Below, one piece after another: positions 22,588-33,949 of a stretch of DNA of 64,000 nt (its first letter is position 1; every line of letters begins with the position of its first letter). A program made the translations under genes and the position numbers. This stretch comes from Linum tenue. Lineage: Eukaryota > Streptophyta > Magnoliopsida > Malpighiales > Linaceae. The DNA is taken from assembly GCA_946122785.1 (NCBI GenBank), contig CAMGYJ010000005.1, positions 38,306,002 through 38,370,001 on the forward strand. Reading direction: 5' to 3'. The notes under the pieces were generated by a model that was not told the origin of the DNA, searched no databases, and worked only from the letters and a program-made list of their open reading frames with translations.

Positions 22588-22873
22588 CTAGGGAGGAAAT
22601 TTGCCCGTACTATAGAATGATCGGGTGATGAGGTGTATTCCTGTGGACGAAGAGGTTTAGGTGGTTTGAACCTTCTCTCTGATCTCAACAGCATTTTCCG
22701 TATTAAGGGCTTAAGATAGGGTGCATAATCCTAGGGAGGAAATATGTCCGTACTATAGAATGATAGGTTGATGAGGTGTATTCCTGTGGACGAAGAGGTT
22801 TAGGTGGTTTGACCCTTCTCTCTTATCTCAACAGCATTTCCCGGTATTAAGGGCTCAAGATAAGGTGCATAAT
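22588..22873 (+). repeat. Tandem duplication, two 143-bp units
   Basis: Unit 1 (22588-22730) and unit 2 (22731-22873) both start CTAGGGAGGAAAT and share most bases. Unit 1 ends with GGCTTAAGATAGGGTGCATAA, the first bases of the element starting at 22852, so the duplication breakpoint lies about 22 bp inside that element. Confidence 0.85.
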
Positions 22874-23481
22874 GCACCCATGGTTAATTAAATTTGGACC
22901 CTTTATTTAGAAAATTCAGATCTAAGAATGGAGAATTAAAAGCTATTTTTATTTTCTCTACTTTTCTTAATCGGCTTATATCTTCTTCGTTTTAACTCGG
23001 ATTTTAATTTTTTTGCACAGATGGAACGAGTTCGTTGTGCTCTACAAAATGATATCCATTTTTAATATTTTTTAGAAAAAAAATTCTTGCCTCTCGGTAC
23101 CAACTGCATACTATATGGTACTTCTACTATCATGTGTTCAACCATCCTACAGTCTTGGTTTGTTCATACCACCATGGTACGCTTTTCAAACCATAGGTAT
23201 GCTCTTATTTCAATACCAATCAATACCATATGGTATAGACCGGTAAAAAATGATTCAATTTTTTTGTTCGAAAAATATATCAAAGTGGATATCATTTTGA
23301 AGAGCACAATTAATCTGATCTAACTGTGCAAAAAAATTAAATTTTGACTTAAAACGAGTGAGAAATCATCTGTCAAAGATTAAGGAGGCGAAAATTAAAG
23401 GCTTTCCAGGAGAGAGGTATGCTGATGTGGATGAGTTACTCATAGTTACTCATCATAAGGTTACTGACCTGATCCGTTCCC
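22852..23481. mobile_element. Mutator-like element copy A
   Basis: The 630-bp element starts GGCTCAAGATAAGGTGCATAA and ends GACCTGATCCGTTCCC. It is flanked by GGTATTAAG (22843-22851) and CGTATTAAG (23482-23490), a 9-bp duplication with one mismatch. Much of the interior is shared with 25897-26876. Non-coding. Confidence 0.7.
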
Positions 23482-25657
23482 CGTATTAAGGATGAGATCA
23501 CGAGGTATGCTGTTCACCGTAAGCCATTCCTCGGGAGCATGGGGATTCTATTTGTGAAAAAGTGGACAATTATAAATTCACTATATACTATAATTCTTCA
23601 AATAGAAGGATTTCATATTCTCGACATTATTAGTTGTACATAAGTATCCATCAATTCAAAAGTAATCAGATGTATAGATTTTAGAATCTAATCTAATCTA
23701 AACAACACATATAAGGAGATTCCCCTCCATCTCCTATCCCATTCCCTTTTTCCTGGCCGCTGCGCAAGGTACGGAAGGATGCTTTGGTCATTTTCTTCCA
23801 AATTTCAGGAGGCTTCTTGGACACCATTAACGGAACACTTGCCCTGAAAGCCATGGGCCCAAAATCCAAATATGCACATCCAATTAAATATGAAATGAAT
23901 GGACGATTGTAATTCAAACATGTAACTGGGCTACTGGCCGCATTCTTTATTCCCCTTACCACATAGTTTTGTATTATGGCCTATGGGGCTAGAATAATTA
24001 ATCAGGTAAGTATTGAAGTTAATGAAATTAATTAAGGTTAATATATTAGCAAGACAATGTCTATTTAGTCCAGGTTTATACAAAATATTACAATTATTCA
24101 AGGAAACTGAATTGTACACTAAATGACCATGTCAAAATGAGAATTATCGATGATGTTTCAAGTTCTTTAAATTCGAATAAAAAAAATTATTGAGCGATCA
24201 AGAGATTGTTTGGTTCATGGATTGTAAATTTATGGTGTAAATATAAACAAACCATTTTAAAACAAGTGAATAAGTATGAGGATAAGTTGATTTTAAATAC
24301 TAAAAAATTGGCCCAATCAATAGGTGGTTTTATGCGTTGAAGAAATATTCTCCTTGGAGAATCATCTAATGAGAAAAACAATGAACCAATTCCATCTTCA
24401 AACCTTTAATGTAAGTGTAGTGTTTGATATGTATCAACGTCAAATTATGTACATTTTACAATTTAATATGTATTCGTACATTGTGTGAGTTAGCAAGATA
24501 GAGAGTTCTTTTTGTATCACTAGAAAGTGTCGTAGGCTATGATCAATCTATATTTGAAGCGTAAAATAAGTTTTCTAATGGTATGACCTTCAATGACAAC
24601 TCTTATCGGTTTATAATCACTGTAGTACTAATATGACTATTTGACATCATGAAATTAATGTTTGCCCTCTTACATTTTCATAAATTGATTCACATAAGTC
24701 AAAGTTAAGAAAAATTTATTGACAAAATCAGTAAGAAGAAAATCTGTAATTTATATAAGAAAAGGGAATCATAAAGAGGTCCAACTAAAGTTTTACGAGT
24801 TTATGATTCTTGAACTTACATTTTAAAATTGCATGCATTATTTGAATTTTTAATTCGGGTACAAGAAAATAGTTGTGAATGTTCCTTCATTGTGAAATAA
24901 TAAGTGTCATTCTCGCAAATATTGGCGCAAGTTTCAGAAAATCAAATTTTGATTTCACAAGTACTGTTTTTGTGATAAAAGTTATGGGATGTATCATATC
25001 CTCCAGGGAGAGTGAAAATGAAACTCAATTCCCGCCAAAATATTACAAGAGCTCGACGAAAAAATGGAGAATAAAGAGGAGGTAAACATCAATTTATATC
25101 TAGCAACTCATTAATATTAAAATGCTAACTCATTCTCTAATACTTATAACAATTTGTATTCGTTCAACTACAAAGTTGTCAAAGTTGCGAATTGGTAGCG
25201 CTATGCTCGATGCCAAACCTATCTACCAAAAGTGGAAAAGACTCCCGCGAGTAATTTTTTTTTCATTGAAATGCGGGACAAGAAGAAAGAGTCTTTAATA
25301 TTTCTTTTTAAAAGGAACCATCTATAATGTTAAAAGTAGTGGATTTAATAATGTACTTAATGACATTGTTGACAAGAAGGAAGATAATATTGATGGTGGA
25401 GATCTTTGTTTTTGTTTGGATTTATACAATTTTTTAATTAGGAGTCGACTCTCTGGCATCGATTTAATTATTTATTTTCATCTTTACATCACGGTATCAG
25501 ACTTTCAGTGAATATTGAACAACTCTATAATAATATATTCATTTTGTATTCCGTAACTTGCTTTGAACCATTACTATTTTTGTTTATGACATCTACATAA
25601 TGCATCTTGCTATCCATCCAAAGATAGGTGTTGTATAAAAAAAGTATAAAACATATC
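23482..25657. other. AT-rich region, possible Helitron body
   Basis: No gene is recognised. The right side ends in a Helitron-like 3' terminus at 25684, so part of this stretch may be Helitron. The 5' end (TC...) could not be placed. Confidence 0.35.
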
Positions 25658-25684
25658 CGCCTAACGGGCGGGCCCTATTCTAGT
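25658..25684 (+). mobile_element. Helitron-like 3' terminus
   Basis: A CCGCC-TAAC-GGGCGG hairpin is followed after a few bases by CTAGT and then T, matching the Helitron 3' end (hairpin plus CTRR, inserted between A and T). Only the end is identified. Confidence 0.5.
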
Positions 25685-25896
25685 TATTATTAGAATTATT
25701 AAATGACAAGTAATAAAAAAATAAATCACAGTTTCATACGAAAAAACCGCTAAACATAAATCACTTGCTGAATTAGACTTTTTCGGGGCACTGTTCATGT
25801 TGGTGATTTTTCCCTTGCGGCAGGCCCATGGTATCTCCAATAGTCCCTCGTGCGGCAAACAAAGTAATTTAGTGTGCTAAATTCCGTCTGCCCAAT

Positions 25897-26876
25897 GGCT
25901 CAAGATAGGGTGCATAACCGATGGTTATGCACCCATCAATAACCAAATCTGGACCCTTCATTTAGAAAATCCAGATCTAAGGATGGAGAATTAAAGGCTA
26001 TTTTTATTTTCACTAGCCTTCTTAATTGACTCATATCTTTTTCGTTTTAACTCGGATTTTATTTTTTTTTTGCACAGATGGAACGAGTTCACCGTGCTCT
26101 ACTAAATGAGATCAATTTTCAATATTTTTTTAGGAAAAAAAATTCTTGCCTCTCGGTACCAACTGCATACCATATGGTATCTTCTTCATTTTTAATTTGT
26201 TTTTGAAAACGTTTGCACAGCAGGGATGAGTTCATCATGATCTACTGGATCTACAAATTTCTGGGTGAACAAATTACAGGACCAAAAAATACCACACAAT
26301 ACCATACAATACCACCCTGGTACGGGGTGGTATTGTATGGTATCTTCTTCGTTTTTAATTCGTTTTTGAAAACGTTTGCACAGAAGGGACGAGTTCATCA
26401 TGATCTATTGGATCTACAAATTCCTGGGTGAACAAATTACAGGACCAAAAAATACCACACAATACCATACAATATAAAAGTCGTAAATTACAATTAATAT
26501 ACTTCTACTATCATGTATTCAACCATCCTACAGTATTGGTTTGTTCATACCACCATGGTACGCTTTTCAAACCATAGGTATGCTCTTATTTCAATACCAG
26601 TCAATACCATATGGTATAGACTGGTAAAAAATGACTCAATTTTTTTTGTTCGAAAAATATATCAAAGTGGATATCATTTTGAAGAGCACAATTAATCTGA
26701 TCTAACTGTGCAAAAAAAATTAAATTTCAACTTAAAATGAGCGAGAAATCGTCCGCCAAAGATTAAAGAGGGAAAAATTAAAGGCTTTCCATGAGAGAGA
26801 GGATGCTGATGTCATGCTGATGTGGACGGGTTACTCATAGTTACTCACCATAAGGTTACTCACCTGATCCGTTCCC
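25897..26876. mobile_element. Mutator-like element copy B
   Basis: The 980-bp element begins GGCTCAAGATAGGGTGCATAA and ends CACCTGATCCGTTCCC. A perfect 9-bp duplication CTGCCCAAT lies at 25888-25896 and 26877-26885. The termini are weakly inverted: GG-N6-AT-N2-GGTG-N2-TAACC fits both ends. It is longer than copy A because of an internal duplication at 26180-26475. Non-coding. Confidence 0.8.
26180..26475 (+). repeat. Internal duplication of about 145 bp within copy B
   Basis: Two near-identical units contain GAAAACGTTTGCACAG, GAGTTCATCATGATCTA and AATTACAGGACCAAAAAATA. They meet at a hairpin with 19-bp perfect arms (26299-26317 and 26325-26343) and a 7-nt loop. Confidence 0.8.
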
Positions 26877-26885
26877 CTGCCCAAT

Positions 26886-28550
26886 AGCCAGAGACAAAGG
26901 AAACGGAGATGATTATGTGATTGGTACTGACAATTGAGAAGGAAATTTTTTTTGATTTGCTTGAATTACCTTTTTTTCCATGTAAATTACCATTCATAAT
27001 TCATTTATTTAACATTCTTTTCTACAGGGTACAAGACTCATTGTTAGGAACACTAATTTATTTAGCATTCTTCTCTATTGGGTAGGTAGAAACTCATCGT
27101 TAGGATTTAAAAAAAAATTTATATTCAATAATTATGATTTCTTATTAAAAATTGGGATAGTATTAGATCTATTTCTACTTTTTGTAGCGAGTATTATTAA
27201 TCAGAATTTTTATACTCTACACTTAATTTTATCATAAGCTCTATTTGCCTACCATCAGTTTTCCATCTCTTGCACCTAATTTCACATTAAACAAAACGTA
27301 CAACATAACAATAATTTCTATAACTTCATTCGCTTATTGTTTACTAAGATTCATATAATATCACCTACTATATTCAACATCTCATCAATTTGCATGTCAC
27401 AAAATAAAGCTTATGTAAGATAGGTTAATCTTATGTAATAGTCTAATCAAATGTAAGTATGTAAATTGATTCTCTTATTAGACCACACGTTACGGAAGAT
27501 TACGTAATACCGTTCTATAACTGTTATTAAAATACAATATGTAGAACTTAAGAAAATTGAAGGGATAGTTAATTTATTATGTATCATCAAACAAATGTGT
27601 TACATAAGCTTTCCGTATAATTATTGCATACAACTATCTCGGTATTTATTAATTCTTTAATGAACTTTTTTATACTCTACAACCAATTTTACCATATGCG
27701 TTGTTTTTTCCCATAGTCAGTTGTTTATGTAATTTTTGTTTTCCATCTCCTCGCCAAGTTCACCATAAGAATTTTTTTACCTTCAAAGTACTTTTTATTT
27801 CACATTACGAAAGATTTACATATCACATAAATATTACACAAAACTTATAATTAACTACAATGCTCATCATCTCATCCATTTGCATTATGCAAAAATTCTA
27901 TATGGTAAGTTAATTTTTTCATTGTAGTTTAATTAAATGTGCTAATTTCCATAACATAATTTTATTATTAAATCATACACTACATAATATTTATGTAAAA
28001 ATATTAAATAAAATTACGTAAATTTTATGTATCAATTAAACAAAATGTACAACATAAGTGTTAATGACTCACAAAATACGCAAACTTTGTGGAGTGACAA
28101 TAATTTCTATAACTTCATTCTCTTATTGTTTACTAAGATTCATTTAATATCACCTACTATATTCAACATCTCATCAATTTGCATGTCACAAAATAAATTT
28201 TATGTAAGATAGGTTAACCTTACGTAATAGTCTAATCAAATGTAATATGTAAATTGATTCTCTTATTAGACACACGTTACGGAAGATTACGTAATACCAT
28301 TCTATAACGGTTATTAAAATACAATATGTAAAACTTATGAAAATTCAAGGGATAGTTAATTTCCTATGTATCATCAAACAAATGTGTTACATAAGCTTTC
28401 CATATAATTAAGATATTATGTAAAGCTTATGAAAGAGCTTTACTTTATTTGTTAATAATTTCATTCCAACTAAATCATTAATGAGTGCATAAAATTTATT
28501 TAAAAATAATTAGTTCATTACCACGGCGAAGCGCGGGCCAAAAGACTAGT
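26886..28550 (+). mobile_element. Helitron-like AT-rich region with 3' terminus
   Basis: The end at 28521-28550 reads CCACGGCGAAGCGCGGGCC, then AAAAGACTAGT followed by T, typical of plant Helitron 3' termini. Upstream is very AT-rich DNA with a direct duplication: about 27290-27650 recurs at about 28035-28410 with about 40 extra bases. I did not locate the 5' end and see no Rep/helicase, so it would be non-autonomous. Confidence 0.5.
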
Positions 28551-28973
28551 TGAATTTTAAGAACACTGGTCAACTCAGTATCTTGTTACACCATGAAACA
28601 TGTGAAATGGGATTTTGAGGGAAGTCGGTGGAATTCCTTTAATCGAGATTGGATAAGGTGACTAAGGGGATGGTTAGTCACTTGACTAAATCTTTTCTAA
28701 CTCTTTGGTGGATGAAAATTTCGATTGGTTCGTTGGAATCACAATTTGAAATTTTGAAAAGGGTCAACAAACCACCTTGCAAATAAGAGGCCATTCATAA
28801 AGTGAGTGAGATCTGACTCAGCTTCAGACAGTGACGTGGATTGCCGACATGGCGGGAAAAATTAGTTTTATGTACTTATCGTTAATTTTATTAACGGAAA
28901 TAGTAACGTTGCAACTATTATTCAACAAAACACACTTAGATGGTTATCGTGCAACAAAAGATAAACCCTAAAC
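28551..28973. other. Spacer without recognisable gene
   Basis: No domain, terminal repeat or strong open frame was seen between the Helitron-like end and the next hAT. Confidence 0.35.
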
Positions 28974-29758
28974 TAGGGGTGAACAAACACACCTGTAAAC
29001 TGATCCACCCGTCCAACCCACCCAATCCACCCGTATTTATCGCTAAAACAAAGGTTTTGGGTTGGTTGAGGATTTTCTTTTGTACGACCCGTCTCTTTTG
29101 GGTTGGGTTCGGATTTGGATTACACAACCCATAGAACCCAACCCAACCCGTGTTCCAACTATTGGTATGAGTTCGTATCCAAAAAATATGTATGTCGTAT
29201 ATACCCATACTTATGAGAAAATTAAGATATTTCACAATGTTTTACTCTCATGGTCTCCCTAATCTAATGCATTCTTCGGCTTAAAGTTTACACATAAATT
29301 TAATATAGCTATGATTCACATAATTCTTTTTCTTGTGTATAATTTTAATAGAATAACATATTATGGATGCGTTCGTTTACAACTTTTTAGTCTATTTCAA
29401 AAAATGTCTTGAAAAAAACTAAATATGTTAAAATAAATCACATTTTATTAAAATTCAAACAACAATTGTGAATTTTAATATCTTTTACCTCGGTTTGTTC
29501 ATTTGAAAATTTAATTAGATATTTAATATTTATATGGTGTAGAATAATTGCTTATTGTATATTGGGTTGAATTTTTACTTAAAAATATCGCCAATCCGAC
29601 CCAATCCAATTAAAAAGAAACGTAGAGTTTTTTTTTTTTTGATGAGTTTGAGTTTAATATTTCCCAAACCATATATTATAAAAAAAATCCAAACAGTAGT
29701 CCTTAAATCAGGTGATTAAAATGACTAAACCTGGACCACCCTCTCATGTACATCCCTA
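28974..29758. mobile_element. Non-autonomous hAT element
   Basis: The 785-bp element has termini TAGGGGTGAACAAACAC and CTCATGTACATCCCTA (inverse TAGGGATGTACATGAG). Flanks are CCCTAAAC (28966-28973) and CCCTAAAT (29759-29766), 7 of 8 matching. The interior carries GGGTTGGGTT/AACCCAACCC blocks and no transposase. Confidence 0.75.
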
Positions 29759-29922
29759 CCCTAAATGGCACTAGGTGCAACTCAAAGCTAGAACACTACA
29801 CTTGTGCCGCGGCGTTCTGACACCGAGCAATGAATCGTGGTAAATGTTAGGTCTTCTTCTTCCTCTTCATTTCCTTACTCGGTCATCGCTTGGTCGTTCT
29901 GAAGATGCTTCTGTCAGTTTTC

Positions 29923-30951
29923 CAGTGGCGGATCCAGGGCTGGGCCAAACCAGACCCCGGCCCAGCCCTCCTCCGGATCTAGAGTTAGTTTAGTGCTTAT
30001 AAAATTTTTTTATTTAGGTATTTGTCCCATTGATATTTAAAATCCTGTCTAGTTTTTTTTATTTAATAATAGGATTTTGTGTAACTAGAAAAATGGTTAA
30101 GATGAACATATCCAAACCATTACTCTAAATTTATACTAAATTTTCTATAGCCCCAATGATTTTATTTGAAAAAAGACATGAAAACATAAAAGTGTAAAAT
30201 TTCATTAAAATATAAAAAAAACTCTAAACTAAAGCACACTCTTTCTTGCAAAATTCAAAAAATTTCTCAATCCCCCCAAAACAAAACAAGAACGAGGAGA
30301 CGAGCAGACCCAAAATGGATTTCTCCGCCAGCCTGTCGAGCTGGTTTTCTTTCCATTCTTTTGATTAAGAAAATATTTACAAACTTGCTGAGTTATCATT
30401 TAGATTGCCTCAATTGAGTGGGACACTAGATTCTAACCGTTCTTTCTGGTGTTTTGATGAAAAAAATATTTACAAACTTACTCAAGAGTTTAGCCTCGAG
30501 ACTTTGAAGGCTATGAGATGCATTTTTTGGAGAATGCACTACTCATGTGAGGAAGATGAAGTTTCTTCTCTTGCAAAATTATTAGAGAAGCTGGAGGAAA
30601 CAGGGATGGACACACAATACATATTGATTTGTCAGTTGATTTGTCTAGTCTTGACCTAGCCGTTTCTACAACTACCATGGAGAGAATATTTTCAGCAATG
30701 GAACATGAATTGATTTGTGCAACAAAATGAGCGACGAATTTATCGTTGATTACTTGGTTATTTTCTTTGAAAAAGAGTATATTATCAGTATGGATGGAGA
30801 TTATATTATTGATGAATTTGCTAAATTAAAAGACCTTCTTATACAATTGGCATTGTAATGAAAACTATATTATTATATATTTTTGTTTATGATATCTAAT
30901 ATTCTATTCAAATGCGGCCCAGTGCTCTCTTATGTCCTAGATCCCCCGTTG
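29923..30951 (+). mobile_element. hAT element with transposase remnant
   Basis: The 1,029-bp element begins CAGTGGCGGATCCAGG and ends CCTAGATCCCCCGTTG (inverse CAACGGGGGATCTAGG). It is flanked by perfect CAGTTTTC copies at 29915-29922 and 30952-30959. It is deleted relative to a full hAT and keeps only a C-terminal piece of transposase. Confidence 0.88.
30405..30857 (+). pseudogene. hAT transposase C-terminal remnant (ZMYM1/TTF-type)
   Basis: The first part (30405-30659) is open and ends in a stop. The sequence after it encodes, in a shifted frame, the hAT dimerisation block TTTMERIFSAM and NKMSDEFIVDYLVIFFEKEY, typical of plant zinc-finger MYM/TTF-type hAT proteins. At least one frame change and stops make it non-functional. 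A diverged copy of the same block lies in the element at 7283. Confidence 0.7.
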
Positions 30952-31718
30952 CAGTTTTCCATTGGTCGTCTTCAACCTATTGCTTGTCATGTTGCAGAGG
31001 GAGCTCGAGAAAATGAATCCGGGCTCTTTGGTTGATTCTTCGTCACTGCGGTGGGGGGCTTGGGCAACTCCACGCTCGTCAACGACAGGTAACCTTCAAG
31101 ATCTTTGAAGCTCCGAAGCTTAGAATAGTACTCCAAAATGTAAGCTAAGTGTGCTTTGCCTTTGATATGGTTGGAAATCTCTTTTGTCGGATTGCTCTGT
31201 GACGGACTCCTTAGGAGGATGAAGCGTATTCGGTTTCAACTGTGATGATAGAATTAGCAGCCTTCCTGTGGATCTGATAGAGAACATTCTCATGTTTTTG
31301 CCCCTGGAAAGACTTGTGCCCTCTCTAGGAAATGGAGGCATGTTTGGACTAGGGTTCCCCAGCTTGTGTTCGATAGCAATTTTGGAGCGGTCGATCCAAC
31401 TTCACCCTCAAAATCCCAGGAATAAGTGGCCCTCGGCCAGATAAATCGCTTGCTTCTTCACCTGCCTAAGAAAAATGTCCAGGACTTGACCCTCTACTCT
31501 ACTGTACGGATTACAAGCTCCATTCCTGCTTCTTCTCTTGTTTCTCTGAGTTGATTCACCTTTTTCTTTCCTGTTATCTGTTCAAAGTTCCTGCTTCATT
31601 TGGAGGATTTAGTAGTCTTGAGAGACTCAAATTGTTGGTGGTTGAGTTAGCTGCTGACTCTCTGGAAAACTTTCTTCCAAAGTGCCCTTTGCCTGAAGAT
31701 CTGTCAGTCACATATATC

Positions 31719-32017
31719 TGCTAAACACAAATGAATGCAAACTGACAGTTTATTCCATAAAGCATAAAGGAACTTATATACAGACTCAGCAATCTCGGTT
31801 TGCCACTAACCACGATCACCTAAACCTTAACTGTCAAGCTAAACTGCCTTCTTCACAAAGCTACTGAACTGCTGGCCTCTAATAAACACAAACATAACAT
31901 AGATGACCAAACTGTAAATTTCCACACGACACAGTTTTGCTAGACACAGAACACAAACTTTAAACTTTGAACATGGCGCCAAATCTCTGCACTCCAACTT
32001 CAATCCTTCTTCTAACA
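31719..32017 (-). repeat. Copia 3' LTR
   Basis: Starts TGCTAAACAC and ends TTCTAACA on the plus strand; TG...CA borders. Its partner is 36411-36709. Confidence 0.95.
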
Positions 32018-32032
32018 TCCTCCCCTGAACTG
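32018..32032 (-). other. Copia polypurine tract
   Basis: On the minus strand CAGTTCAGGGGAGGA abuts the 3' LTR and would prime plus-strand synthesis. Confidence 0.75.
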
Positions 32033-32068
32033 AAGTCTCCTTCTTTCTTCAGTTCACCTCGAATCTGG

Positions 32069-33949
32069 TCACTCGATTTCACCACCATCACGCACACCAA
32101 GCCTCTCTCGCATCAGCTGAAAAATTTCCAGTTTCAAAGGCTTGGTCATCACATCTGCCACCTGTTCTCCTGTTCCAATATACTCCAGCTCTACCACTCC
32201 TTCATTTGCCAGGTCTCTTAGGAAGTGAAAACACACATCTATGTGCTTACTCCTACCATGAAATACTGGATTCTTCGAGAGCTTTATGGTTGAGTTATTG
32301 TCACAGTAGATTGTTGTGCTTCCCTTCACACTCTCTTCCCAACCCATTTGACACAGAATTCTTCTTAACCAGACACATTGAGTTGCACAGAATGAAGCTG
32401 CAACAAATTCTGCTTCAGTGGTGGAAAGTGTCACCACTGGTTGTTTCTTTGATGCCCATGACACAGCTCCACCTGCTAAGAAGAAAACATAGCCACTAGT
32501 GCTCTTCCTATCATCTACATCTCCTGCATAATCACTGTCTGTGAACCCTTGCAGACATTCCTCCCCAGCCTCTTTTCTGTACCTAACACCATAGCCAAGT
32601 GTTCCTTTAAGATACCTCAACACCCTCTTGGCTGCTAGCATATGTTGCCTGGTAGGATTCTCCATAAACCTGCTCAACAAACACACAGAATACATTATGT
32701 CTGGCCTGGTTGCTGTGATGTACAGCAAACTTCCAATCAATTGCTTGTACTCTGTTGAGTTAACTGGAACTCCATCTCCTGCCTTGGTAAATTTGAGCCC
32801 TGGAGTCATAGGATTCTTCACATGATTGCACTCCAGAAGTTTAAACCTTTCCAAAACTTCTCTGGTGTACTTCTGCTGAGAAATGAAAATCCCAGAATTG
32901 CATTGACTGACTTCAACTCCCAAGAAATACTTCATCCTCCCCAAGTCAGTCATCTCAAACTCAGCTTCCATGGACTGCGTGAAAGCAGCAATCAATTGAG
33001 GGTCATTGCCAGCAAACATCAGATCATCCACATAGAGACTGACCAGCAGAATACTACTTCCAACCTTCTTGACAAACAAGGTATGTTCATAGGGGCATTT
33101 TTGAAAACCATGAGTGGTAAAGTACCCCTCAATCCTGCTGTACCAAGCTCGAGGAGCTTGTTTTAACCCATACAAAGCCTTCTTCAACCTATAGACCTTA
33201 TGTTCTTCTCCTGCAACCACAAAGCCCTTTGGTTGCTCTACATATACTTCCTCAGTGAGAGTACCATTGAGAAAGGCACTTTTAACATCAAGTTGGAACA
33301 CAGGCCACCCATGTGCGGCAGCCAAAGCTAGAAAAGCTCTAATTGTGTCCCATCTTGCCACTGGTGCAAAGACTTCAGTGAAGTCAATGCCATGTTGTTG
33401 AGAGAAACCCTTGGCCACCACTCTTGCTTTATGCTTATCCAGTAAGCCATCGTCTTTTAGTTTAGTTTTATAAACCCACTTCAGACCAATGCATCTAGCT
33501 CCCTCTGGTAAGACAGTAAGTTCCCAAGTATCATTCTTCTTGATAGAAGCCATCTCAACTCGCATAGCCTTGTTCCACTTCTCATCCTTGGAGGCTTCCT
33601 CATATGTCAAAGGATCTTCAGTGACTGCAACCATGGCACACCAGTCTGCAGCATAATTGAGGTCATAGTCATCCAAGTGAGCAGGAGGCTTTCTGATCCT
33701 AGGACCAAGTGCAGTAGTAGTAGTAGTAGTAGGATCAGAATCAGTACTAGGGAGACTGTCCTCCCCATTTTCTTCTTCTTCATTAGTCTCTAGAACTGGT
33801 GGTGTTGAAGCAGCAGTTGGAGTAGACTGTGATGCAGTAACAACTGCTTCATCAGATTCTTCAGCAATCTCATCAGCATCTGAAGCATACCAATCCTCAT
33901 CATCACCTTCCCAAACCAGACTTGTGTCAACTGGTTGTGCCCCCTTATC
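32069..33949 (-). pseudogene. Copia reverse transcriptase and RNase H
   Basis: The open part encodes RT with WVYKTKLKDDG, DVKSAFLNG (first catalytic Asp) and the intact catalytic block LYVDDLMFAG, then connection and RNase H with TDSDYAGD, STTEAEFVA and the C-terminal ADVMTKPL. A Ser/Thr/Glu-rich linker (33677-33949), partly coded by a TAG/GTA-type trinucleotide repeat near 33714-33733, joins it in frame to the integrase but is cut off by the TGA at 33950-33952. Confidence 0.9.

Noticed and set aside
23087..23323. 78-residue ORF repeated at 26513-26695
   Set aside because: The similarity reflects two copies of a non-coding element; the frames differ at their ends and no domain is recognisable.
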